Source of the DNA: Euzebyaceae bacterium
GTDB taxonomy: Bacteria; Actinomycetota; Nitriliruptoria; Euzebyales; Egibacteraceae
Assembly (NCBI GenBank): GCA_013696915.1
Contig: JACCXR010000280.1
Location: 1-5,540 of the forward strand
Reading direction: 5' to 3'
DNA length: 5,540 nt
This document shows positions 1 to 5,176 of this stretch, piece after piece (positions within the stretch are counted from its first letter, which is position 1; every line of letters starts with the position of its first letter). The notes beneath the pieces are model-generated. The model searched no databases, had not been told where the DNA came from, and saw only the letters and a list, made by a program, of their open reading frames with translations. A program made the position numbers and the translations under genes.

Positions 1-394
1 CGAGCAGCCAGACCGACGCCAGCGCGCCGGGAACGCCGGCCAGGGCGGCGTCCGCGGTCACGAATGGCGCGTCGAGCATCTCCGCCAGGGCAAGGTAGAC
101 GGCGTCGTAGAAGGTGAGGTTGTGACGAAGGTCGTAGGCGCGCGCCAGCAGCGGTCCGTCCGGGTACCGGACGATCGGCAGGTCGTCCAGGTCTGCCAGC
201 GCTGCCCGAGCGGCGGCTTCGTCGAGCTCGCCGCGCAGCTCGAACCGGCGCAGCACCTGCCCCACCTCGGCGTCGACGAGGTGCGGCGCCGCCAGCTCGA
301 GTGTGGGGTCGTCGGTCAACTGCCCGACGAGACCTTCGGCGGCCGGGCGGCCGAGCAGCAGCTCGATGACCGCCGACGCGTCCGCGACGATCAC
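1..394 (-). CDS. VapC-like PIN-domain ribonuclease toxin (3' end beyond window)
   Basis: Reading down from a GTG at 394 the frame stays open to the window edge, giving 131 codons. VapC toxins are usually about 130-140 residues, so only a few residues should be missing. The protein starts VIVADASAVIELLL, the usual first strand of a PIN domain. The four acidic residues expected for Mg2+-dependent RNA cleavage are at D5 (VADAS), E43 (LVDAEV), D97 (FYDAVYLALAE) and D115 (VTADAAL). By family knowledge it is the toxin of a type II toxin-antitoxin module that cuts tRNA or rRNA in the cytoplasm. The GTG overlaps the antitoxin stop by four bases (GTGA, 394-391), indicating translational coupling. No catalytic residue is missing, so the toxin looks functional although its antitoxin appears damaged. 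The RNA target cannot be read from sequence. Confidence 0.88.
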   Translation of the reverse strand, partial: MIVADASAVIELLLGRPAAEGLVGQLTDDPTLELAAPHLVDAEVGQVLRRFELRGELDEAAARAALADLDDLPIVRYPDGPLLARAYDLRHNLTFYDAVYLALAEMLDAPFVTADAALAGVPGALASVWLL

Positions 395-540
395 CCGTGC
401 GCGTCGCGTTCCGCCCGGACGGCCTGCGCCGGCGTCTCGGTCAGCCGGCTCGTGTCGCGCCGGCCCGCCCGCTCCCACAGCTGGTCGACCGGCACCCGCT
501 CGGCCGTGCGCGTCCGCAGGAGGTAGTCGCTCAGCGACAT
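391..540 (-). CDS. FitA/VapB-type antitoxin, N-terminally truncated
   Basis: This 49-codon ORF begins MSLSDYLLRTRTAERVP and ends AVRAERDAHG, with its TGA at 393-391 overlapping the toxin GTG. The motif G-M-S-L-S-[DE]-Y-L-L followed by a W/R-rich linker and a final RAERDA segment is typical of FitA-like antitoxins, where it follows the ribbon-helix-helix (RHH) DNA-binding part. The family is normally about 75-85 residues. The upstream codons in this frame read T-A-A-R-A-G, also family-like, so the ATG at 540 looks like an internal methionine of the ancestral protein. A TGA at 600-598 closes the frame and no ATG, GTG or TTG lies between it and 540. No Shine-Dalgarno sequence precedes 540. The surviving part should include the toxin-binding region but lacks the RHH strand needed for autoregulation. 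It may be a pseudogene or a short antitoxin still able to bind the toxin. Confidence 0.7.
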   Translation of the reverse strand: MSLSDYLLRTRTAERVPVDQLWERAGRRDTSRLTETPAQAVRAERDAHG

Positions 541-700
541 GCCGGCGCGCGCCGCCGTGCTCCACCTCCCACCGGCCGGCCGAGCCCAACCCCCCGGTCA
601 CCGCCTCGGTCTGGCGGCGGGCGATCCGTGCAGGCCTGCGTTGCTGTCAAAGAGCGTTTCGAGCGCGTCAAGGTTGGCGGCTGCTGTCCGTCAATATTGG

Positions 701-706
701 TAGGTT
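701..706 (+). promoter_or_regulatory. Possible -10 box for the ATPase gene
   Basis: TAGGTT fits the actinobacterial TANNNT -10 pattern and is preceded by TGG, as in an extended -10. It lies in the most A/T-rich patch of this part of the window, 32 bases before the proposed GTG start, giving a short leader. No convincing -35 hexamer lies 16-18 bases upstream (TTGGCG at 674-679 is 21 bases away). The call rests on one hexamer plus position. Confidence 0.3.
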
Positions 707-728
707 AACGGCGTCAGTTCTGGTAGTT

Positions 729-732
729 AGGA
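729..732 (+). promoter_or_regulatory. Ribosome binding site supporting the GTG start at 739
   Basis: AGGA lies six bases before GTG 739. Other in-frame GTGs at 745 and 748 are further away, so this spacing favours 739 as the start, and the Walker A motif then falls at about residue 27, as expected for AAA_14 proteins. Confidence 0.5.
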
Positions 733-738
733 ACGCCC

Positions 739-1995
739 GTGGGAGTGGTGTTCGCCCGTCGCGTGGAAGAGCGCTTGCGGGTGCTTCTCGCGGAGGAGCC
801 TGTCATCCTGTTGGGGGGTCCTCGCGCCTCGGGAAAGAGCTTCACGTGTGAGCGGGTCGTTGCCGCGCTCGGCGGGACCGTGCGGCGGCTCGACGATCCG
901 GCCGAGCGCCGGCTCGCCGCTGCGGATCCCACCGGCTATCTGCAGGGCTTGCGCCCTCCCGTTCTCATCGACGAGTACCAGCACGTCCCTGCCCTGCTCG
1001 CGGCGATCAAGGCAGATCTGTCACGCCACGGTGCAGTCCCGGGCCGCTACCTGTTGACGGGCTCCGTTCGCGCCGACCTGCTCCCTCCGCACGAGCGACT
1101 CACGGGCCGGATCCACCGCGCCAGGATGCATCCGCTGTCCGAGGGGGAGTTCCGCGGAGCGCCACCGGAGCAGTTCCTGACCCAGATCCTCGCCGATCCG
1201 ACCGCGTGGCGTGGCTAGCGTCCGGACCAGCCCTTGCACGGTCCCGACTATCTCGCGAGCCTCTGTCGCGGGGGTTTCCCCGTCGCGGTGCAGCGCAACG
1301 CCGCAGGTCAAGCACGCTGGTTCCGCGACTACGTTGAGGACACGGTGCTACGAGACGCGCTGGACCACGCCGGCATCCGCAAGCCCGAGGAGATGCTCCG
1401 CCTCCTGCGGCTGCTCGCCGCGCACACCGCGCGCATCGTGCGCGCCGGAGCGCTGGAGAATGACCTTCAGCTTGACCGTCACTCAATCGGCGCGTACCGC
1501 GAGATCCTCCGGAGCCTGTTCCTGGTGGACGATCTAGGACCGTGGCGCACGAACCGCTCACAACGCGTGATCAAGTCGCCGAAGCTGCACGTGGCCGACA
1601 CCGGTCTGGCCGTGTCGCTGCTGGGGATCGACTTCTCTCGGCTTCGAAGCGAACCGACTCTGGCGGGACAACTGCTGGAGTCCTTTGTGGTCGCGGAGCT
1701 GCGCAAGCAGGCCTCATGGATGGACGTGCCCCCGACGTTCCTGCACTTCAGCGAGCCGGGGCGGTCGGAGGTTGACATCGTCCTCGAACGTCCCGATGGC
1801 GCCGTCGTGGGCGTGGAGGTCAAGTTGGCCGACCACGCGGACCAGCGGGATTTCCACGGCCTCCGCCGGCTGCGGGAGCTCGCCCGCGACCGCTGGGCGG
1901 GTGGAGTGCTGCTGGCCGCACTCCCGGCGGGCTTCGTCACGGAAGACGGACTGCTGGCCGTCCCCATCTCGGCGCTGTGGAACGCGCTTCCGTAG
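739..1995 (+). pseudogene. AAA_14/DUF4143 ATP-binding protein interrupted by an in-frame amber stop
   Basis: One frame runs from GTG 739 to TAG 1993-1995 (418 codons) and is broken only by TAG at 1216-1218, codon 160. The first part is the AAA_14 ATPase: Walker A GGPRASGKS at residues 26-34, Walker B VLIDEYQHVP at 75-84, and the sensor-like YLLTGSVRADLL at 104-115. After the stop comes the DUF4143 part: DYLASLCRGGFPVAV, then LHVADTGLAVSLLG, ESFVVAELRKQ near 314-324, and SEVDIV followed by VEVK, with D346, E360 and K362 forming a PD-(D/E)XK-like set. Full-length relatives are about 400-430 residues, so the total length is right. The context AWRG-stop-RPDQPL suggests a TGG tryptophan codon mutated to TAG. 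If translation stops there, a 159-residue ATPase fragment remains; restart at TTG 1234 is formally possible but has no good ribosome binding site. The family is common in actinobacterial accessory DNA and its biological role is poorly defined. Readthrough or a sequencing error are the alternatives to a true pseudogene. Confidence 0.85.
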
Positions 1996-2238
1996 GGCTT
2001 GAGCGTCCACCGCCGCAGCCGGCAAGCGACTGGCGCGGCCACACGCTGGTGCTTGGCGGTGGCCTCTACCAGCTCCGACAGGCTCGTCACGCTCTCTCGC
2101 TCCTCACGCTCGCCCTGACGGACAGCGGAGCGTCCGTCTGGGGGGCCGCACCTGGTGTCGGGATCGTTGGTCTGGCCGCTGCTGGCCCCGGCGGCCGTGT
2201 GGTGGTCGAGCCTGGTCGAGCTGGCATCCTGAGCCCCG
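1996..2238. other. Region downstream of the ATPase with no recognisable gene
   Basis: The plus frame that starts at 1977 inside the ATPase end stays open here, but its product (rich in G, A, L and R) matches nothing I know. A second plus frame, from after a TGA at 2116-2118 to TGA 2220-2222 or so, reads WPLLAPAAVWWSSLVELAS and has strong third-position G/C bias. It may be the C-terminal end of a lost gene. The minus strand is also open through here, but such long antisense frames are common in DNA of this GC content. No terminator-like hairpin is evident after 1995. Confidence 0.3.
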
Positions 2239-2417
2239 TGAGCGACGAGCCGATCCTCCGGTTCGCCCAGACGTACGGCCGGTTGCTCGTCGACGGCCTC
2301 ATCACCATCGAAGAGTTCGAGGACGAGGGTGGCAGCTCCTCGACGACCGCCGACAGGAAGGTCGGATCGGCGACAATGATCCTGGATGGCGATGCCCGCG
2401 GCGCGGTCGAGAACTGA
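2239..2417 (+). CDS. Small hypothetical protein, or the start of a broken gene
   Basis: From GTG 2239 the frame encodes 58 residues beginning with VSDEPILRFAQTYGRLLVDG, then LITIEEFEDE, and ends ILDGDARGAVEN-stop. Nearly every codon in the first 30 ends in G or C, and the product is an acidic, amphipathic helix-rich sequence, both typical of a genuine actinobacterial gene. I do not recognise the family. No clear Shine-Dalgarno sequence precedes the GTG. The same frame remains open beyond its TGA (2415-2417) for a further 460 bases with coding-like content, so the stop may be a mutation in a longer gene instead of a natural end. The frame also extends upstream to 1977, but that part looks less protein-like. 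Confidence 0.35.
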
Positions 2418-2929
2418 TCGCGTCATGCGCGAAAGGAAGGCCATGCCCTGGACTCCTCGCAGCGCGAGGCAGCGCACCAAGTCGCGCAAAGCTGGCTGGC
2501 TCACGCTGCCCAGTCCCAGCGACTCGAAAGGCGCCTGCCAGCCGCGGAGGACCTATCCGATGATGACGCCATCGTCGAGCTGACCGAGATCGTCGACGGC
2601 AGAAACCCTGAGCTCGGCCCCCTGACCGATCGCCGAGCCGAAGACCTGCCGCGGCTCGCGGCGCTCCGTGGTCTCGTTACCGGTGCTCGACGCCGGCGCG
2701 CTTGCGTACGCGGACGTCCGCCGGGTCATGCCGCCGCTGCGGCCATCGATGCGGTGCTCCGAGCGGTGACCGACGGCAGCAAGGACGCGTGCGGCGTCCT
2801 TCTGCGCTGGGCCCTGTGGGACGACTCCACCGACCCAGCGTGGGCCTCGTGCCCGCGTCGTTGCGCGATTCTCACCTAACCGAGCTCATCGTCCGCCTAA
2901 CCGAACTCATGGTCGCCGCGGAGCGCTGA
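2418..2929 (+). pseudogene. Remnant of an unrecognised gene, frameshifted near its 3' end
   Basis: Directly after the TGA at 2415-2417 the same frame is open to a TAA at about 2877-2879. It reads LDSSQREAAHQVAQSWLAHA, SDDDAIVELTEIVDGRNPEL and AIDAVLRAVTDGSKDACGVL, an acidic, helical, protein-like sequence with moderate third-position G/C bias. There is no good start codon: the well-placed ribosome binding site GAAAGGAAGG serves ATG 2443, which lies in another frame with an Arg/Ser-rich, implausible product. From about 2840 the plausible coding moves to a different frame, ending SLRDSHLTELIVRLTELMVA and then AER-stop at 2929. The simplest reading is one old gene carrying at least a nonsense change and a frameshift. 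I cannot name the family. Independent short remnants placed side by side are the alternative. Confidence 0.35.
2875..2916 (+). repeat. Imperfect 21-bp tandem duplication encoding a heptad
   Basis: CCTAACCGAGCTCATCGTC at 2875 is repeated as CCTAACCGAACTCATGGTC at 2896, a period of exactly 21 bases. In the frame ending at 2929 the two copies encode LTELIVR and LTELMVA, consecutive helical heptads. The multiple-of-three period and conservative substitutions suggest the duplication occurred while the frame was still translated. Confidence 0.6.
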
Positions 2930-2956
2930 CTGCCGCACGCTACTGCTAAATCACGG

Positions 2957-3142
2957 ATGGCCGTGGCGATCAAGGTAGCCGGCCCCGTCGAGGAGGTCGC
3001 GGCCGCACGCGCACAGCGCGCGATCGAGCGGCTCGCCGACGAGGTCGCCGCGGACGATCGAGAGCCGCGTGGCCGAACTCGCGCACGCCTTCGGCATGCG
3101 CGTGGTTGCGTACGACCCGTTTGGAGGTCGGAGGAACCATGA
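2957..3142 (+). CDS. Doubtful small ORF of unknown function
   Basis: ATG 2957 opens a 61-codon frame starting MAVAIKVAGPVEEVAAARAQ, then RAIERLADEVAADD. These first 35 or so residues use G/C-ending codons almost throughout and would form an Ala/Glu/Arg amphipathic helix. After that the frame turns Arg-rich, while the coding-like signal moves to another frame (the dehydrogenase-like fragment). No ribosome binding site is obvious before the ATG. It is probably the remaining piece of a gene cut near 3050, not a complete small protein. I do not recognise a family. Confidence 0.2.
   Translation: MAVAIKVAGPVEEVAAARAQRAIERLADEVAADDREPRGRTRARLRHARGCVRPVWRSEEP
3060..3122 (+). pseudogene. Fragment resembling the NAD-binding fold of a D-2-hydroxyacid dehydrogenase
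   Basis: In the frame of GTG 3069 the translation VAELAHAFGMRVVAYDPF closely matches the segment just after the GxGxxG loop in D-isomer-specific 2-hydroxyacid dehydrogenases (phosphoglycerate dehydrogenase family). There a helix of the type RVAxLAxAFGM leads into the strand RVVAYDP, whose acidic residue binds the NAD ribose. The preceding glycine loop is absent (T-I-E-S-R replaces G-x-I-G-x-x), and downstream the frame loses similarity at once. About 20 codons of a protein normally over 300 residues survive, so this is a relic. The match is short, and chance similarity cannot be excluded. Confidence 0.45.
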
Positions 3143-3240
3143 CGGAGGGGAGAGGCGCCGCCACCAAGGCCCCTTCCACCGACCCGCGACTGTTGAGCTG
3201 CCGGCCGGGGCGGCCGCGACCGGACTGCCGGTCGCGCTGA
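3139..3240 (+). CDS. Possible 33-residue ORF with a strong ribosome binding site
   Basis: GGAGG at 3130-3134 lies four bases before ATG 3139, and another GGAGG lies at 3123-3127, the best ribosome binding signal in the left half of the window. The ORF starts MTEGRGAATKAPSTDPRLLS and ends after 33 codons in a Arg/Pro-rich tail at TGA 3238-3240. The N-terminal part looks like the disordered start of a larger soluble protein, and the tail looks out of frame. I think it is the surviving 5' end of a truncated gene. A small regulatory peptide is possible, because a 9-bp hairpin occupies its last codons. No function can be assigned. Confidence 0.25.
   Translation: MTEGRGAATKAPSTDPRLLSCRPGRPRPDCRSR
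3215..3236. terminator. Perfect 9-bp GC hairpin with 4-base loop
   Basis: CGCGACCGG, loop ACTG, then CCGGTCGCG form a perfect inverted repeat. No T-run follows on either strand, but GC-rich actinobacteria often lack one. It lies 187 bases beyond the stop of the minus-strand CinA-like gene, so it could end that transcript, or it could stop plus-strand transcription through the remnant region. Its role is inferred from the fold alone. Confidence 0.35.
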
Positions 3241-3422
3241 ACAGTGTGCTGGATCGCTGCGGTGTCGCGTGCCTCGACGATGGACGGCGCGTTCGGCGAG
3301 TGGTACGCGCCCGCGCAGCGTCACCTGGCGTGCCGTCCGCACCCTGCGGCAGCCGAGGGCGTTCATGCTCCTACGCCTGGACCTGCCGGCGACGTCGTCT
3401 CGGTGGCGCCCGGCTTCCGGGC

Positions 3423-4256
3423 CTACCGCCACCGCTGCTGCCAGGCCGTGCGCAGCGCGGCGTTGGAAGGGGTGCGGTCGAGGGTCGCCACGTAGTCGGC
3501 CACGAGGGCCATGGCCTCCTCGACGCGCGGGCGGGGGCCCTTCAGCCGGATCAGGCACTCGCTGCCGGGGTAGGAGCCGACGTGGACGTCGGGGTACTCG
3601 GCGACGAGGCGGTTGAGGATCGGGTTGAGGGTGGACTCGGGGTAGCCGTGGGTCAGTTCCGCGACGTGCAGGGGGATGCCGCGCCCGGCGAGGAGCTCCG
3701 GCTCGACGCCCTCGACCATGATCCGCCGGAGCTCCGCCGGCACCCCGGGCAGGATGACGATCGTCGCGCCCCCCGGCGTGGCGCTGCCGCCGTCGACGTC
3801 CACGGCGATCCCGGGAGCGAGGCCCTCGCCGCCCGTGAGCAGGCGCGCACCCTCGGGCACCTGAGCCATCCGCCGCATCGACCGCTCGTGCTCGTCGGTG
3901 ACCCCGGCGCCGCGGCCGGCCGACCACCGCAGCGCCTGAGTGATGCGGCGGTCGATCTCGGGTTCCGTGACCAGGGGCAGCCCGAGACTCGCGGCCACCG
4001 CCTCCAGCGTGAGGTCGTCGGGCGTCGAGCCGATGCCGCCGGAGGTGAGGACTACGCGGGGGCGCGCCCGCTCGAGCTCGGTCTGCAGCGCCTGGGCGAC
4101 GGCCTCCGACTCGTCGGGGACGGTGACGATCCGGTCGAGGGGGACGCCGACCCGCTGGAGCCGCTGCGCGATCCAGCCGGAGTTCGTGTCCTGGACGAAC
4201 CCGCCGAGGATCTCGTCGCCGATCACGAGCACGGAGACGCGCAGGCGGGCGCTCAT
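3423..4256 (-). CDS. CinA N-terminal-type MoCF (molybdopterin-binding) domain protein
   Basis: This 277-residue protein starts at ATG 4256 and ends at TAG 3425-3423. Near the N-terminus VLVIGDEILGG (10-19) and DTNSGWIAQRL (23-33) are the usual CinA opening, followed by the MoCF signature LTSGGIGSTPDDLT at 70-83. RRMAQVPEGARLL (128-140) and the loop ILPGVPAELRR (168-178) are further CinA landmarks. Full CinA proteins of about 420 residues add a C-terminal nicotinamide mononucleotide (NMN) deamidase domain; here the protein stops after the MoCF domain and a short alpha/beta tail (HVGSYPG onward), like the stand-alone COG1058 members. Related domains bind molybdopterin or act in nucleotide-repair chemistry such as ADP-ribose hydrolysis; which applies here cannot be read from sequence. 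It is cytosolic, with no signal or membrane segment. It is divergent from the membrane protein gene, with a TANNNT box (TATCCT, 4268-4263) six bases before its ATG. The gene appears intact. Confidence 0.9.
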   Translation of the reverse strand: MSARLRVSVLVIGDEILGGFVQDTNSGWIAQRLQRVGVPLDRIVTVPDESEAVAQALQTELERARPRVVLTSGGIGSTPDDLTLEAVAASLGLPLVTEPEIDRRITQALRWSAGRGAGVTDEHERSMRRMAQVPEGARLLTGGEGLAPGIAVDVDGGSATPGGATIVILPGVPAELRRIMVEGVEPELLAGRGIPLHVAELTHGYPESTLNPILNRLVAEYPDVHVGSYPGSECLIRLKGPRPRVEEAMALVADYVATLDRTPSNAALRTAWQQRWR

Positions 4257-4318
4257 CCGGACAGGATAGGCGGGTCGGGCAGGTCGGCGGCGGGGCCGGT
4301 GCTCCTAGGATGGCCGGC
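4257..4318. promoter_or_regulatory. Divergent promoter region, possibly two leaderless starts
   Basis: On the minus strand TATCCT (4268-4263) ends six bases before the CinA-like ATG at 4256. On the plus strand TAGGAT (4306-4311) ends seven bases before ATG 4319. Both fit TANNNT at the distance expected when transcription starts at the first base of the start codon, a common leaderless arrangement in actinobacteria. No good -35 box is seen for either. The AGGA inside TAGGAT (4307-4310) could instead be a ribosome binding site eight bases before ATG 4319, so the two readings compete on that side. Confidence 0.45.
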
Positions 4319-5176
4319 ATGTACACCAGTCCCGACGAGGCCCGCTCCGACCTGTTCCTCGCCGGGGCGGTGTTCCTGCTGGGCCCGATCATCGTCGACC
4401 TGCTGCTGTCGATCATCCCGCTGCGGCGGCTGCCGGGTGCGGGCACCGTCCTGGACATCGCCCTGCCGCTCGTGTTCACGGTGCTGGTGCCGTACCTGCT
4501 GATCCGCTACCGCAACGAGTCGCTGCGCTCCTACGGGCTCGGCCCATCGCCGGGCGCGCTCGGCCTCGGGGTGCTCCTCGGCGCCCCCGTCGTGGTCGCC
4601 GCCGTGGTCGCGACCGTGGTGGAGGGCGACGCCCTCGGGGACGCGCTCCCGGTGCTGTTCCTGGCCGACGGCGCCGTCGTGCTCACGCTCGCCCGCCTGG
4701 CCTCGTGGCTGGGGCTGGCCGGGCTGGCCGTGTACGGGACGGTCAAGGCGCGGGACGCCTTCCGGGGCGACCCGCAGACCCTGCGGACGACCGCCGTCGA
4801 GATCGGCCGGGTCGTCGCCGGCGTGTCGGTCGTCGCCACCGTGCTCCTCGCGCTGGCGCTCGACATCTCGCTGGGGCTCCTCCTGCTGCCGCTCGGCGTG
4901 GCGGGAGCGGTCGTCCTGGCGGTCCGCAGCCTTCGTGGGCCCTCCTCGACGACCCGGCCGACCCTGCTGACCCCGGTCGTGCTGCTCGCCCTCGGCCCCT
5001 TCGCGCTGTCCTTCGACGCCTTCCGGTTCGTGACCGGTCTCTGGCTGGCCGCCCTGCTCGCCGGCATCGGCCTCGCCATGGGCATGCTCATGACGGCGCG
5101 GCGGTCGGCCTACGGGGTCGTGGCCTTCGCCGTCGTGCTCGCCCTGTTCACGCCGCTGAGCGCGATCGGACGGTGA
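4319..5176 (+). CDS. Multi-pass membrane protein of unknown function
   Basis: The preferred start is ATG 4319 (285 residues), because AGGA or a TAGGAT -10 box is correctly spaced for it. ATG 4310 would add three residues but overlaps those signals. The protein starts MYTSPDEARSDLF and is very rich in Leu, Val and Ala, with about seven or eight hydrophobic stretches near residues 12-35, 43-62, 77-101, 110-141, 164-202 (probably two), 215-232, 240-258 and 265-280. Short charged loops such as RYRNESLRSYG and KARDAFRGDPQTLR lie between them, and a likely cytosolic Arg/Ser linker lies near 203-214. YGLGPSPGALGLGVLLG resembles the lead-in of CPBP-type intramembrane proteases, but I see no EExxxR or HxxxN/H motif, so that family is not supported. 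It overlaps the next gene by four bases, pointing to a shared transcript and linked translation. No catalytic or transport signature is visible. Confidence 0.85.
   Translation: MYTSPDEARSDLFLAGAVFLLGPIIVDLLLSIIPLRRLPGAGTVLDIALPLVFTVLVPYLLIRYRNESLRSYGLGPSPGALGLGVLLGAPVVVAAVVATVVEGDALGDALPVLFLADGAVVLTLARLASWLGLAGLAVYGTVKARDAFRGDPQTLRTTAVEIGRVVAGVSVVATVLLALALDISLGLLLLPLGVAGAVVLAVRSLRGPSSTTRPTLLTPVVLLALGPFALSFDAFRFVTGLWLAALLAGIGLAMGMLMTARRSAYGVVAFAVVLALFTPLSAIGR

Larger units (their letters stand above)
541..738. other. Intergenic spacer between the toxin-antitoxin pair and the ATPase gene
   Basis: No ORF here looks coding. The part next to the antitoxin (541-600) is GC-rich and holds what remains of the antitoxin N-terminal region. 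From about 640 the base composition becomes more A/T-rich. GTCA words recur at 646, 667, 690 and 713 on the plus strand, at 21-23 base intervals; the first three are GTCAA and the last GTCAG. On the minus strand they read TTGAC, and the one at 650-645 is a perfect TTGACA. I see no -10 box at the correct distance for a minus-strand promoter from any of them. The end of the spacer serves as the leader of the ATPase gene. Confidence 0.5.
2930..3422. other. Mosaic of short coding-like fragments without an intact gene
   Basis: This 493-base stretch lies between the broken gene ending at 2929 and the stop of the CinA-like gene. It contains, in order, an Ala/Glu-rich plus-strand frame from ATG 2957, a hydroxyacid-dehydrogenase-like fragment in a different frame near 3060-3122, a 33-codon ORF at 3139-3240 and a hairpin at 3215-3236. 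From 3241 to 3422 several plus frames are open, but their products are Arg/Ala/Pro-rich and shift without a consistent codon pattern. I see no transposase, integrase or tRNA. Confidence 0.4.

Noticed and set aside
645..650. Perfect TTGACA on the minus strand as a promoter for the toxin-antitoxin pair
   Set aside because: No acceptable -10 hexamer lies 16-18 bases further along, so one matching hexamer was not enough.
122..851. Overlapping plus-strand ORFs across the toxin-antitoxin pair
   Set aside because: They are antisense to the PIN toxin and antitoxin, with Arg/Pro/Ala-rich products and no motifs.
1479..2504. Long minus-strand ORF (341 codons) antisense to the ATPase end and the following region
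   Set aside because: Its right-hand part mirrors the DUF4143 coding frame and its product is Ser/Arg-rich with no family features. Long antisense frames are expected at this GC content.
2872..4479. Minus-strand ORF of 535 codons
   Set aside because: It runs through the CinA-like gene in another frame and gives an Arg/Pro-rich product. The 277-residue CinA-like frame on the same strand has the real motifs.
3069..4502. Plus-strand ORF of 477 codons
   Set aside because: From 3423 it is antisense to the CinA-like gene, and its product there is a Gly/Arg/Asp-rich shadow. Only its first 18 codons resemble a known protein.
4319..5176. CPBP intramembrane protease assignment
   Set aside because: Only a general resemblance near YGLGPSPGALG; the glutamate and histidine motifs that define the family are not present.
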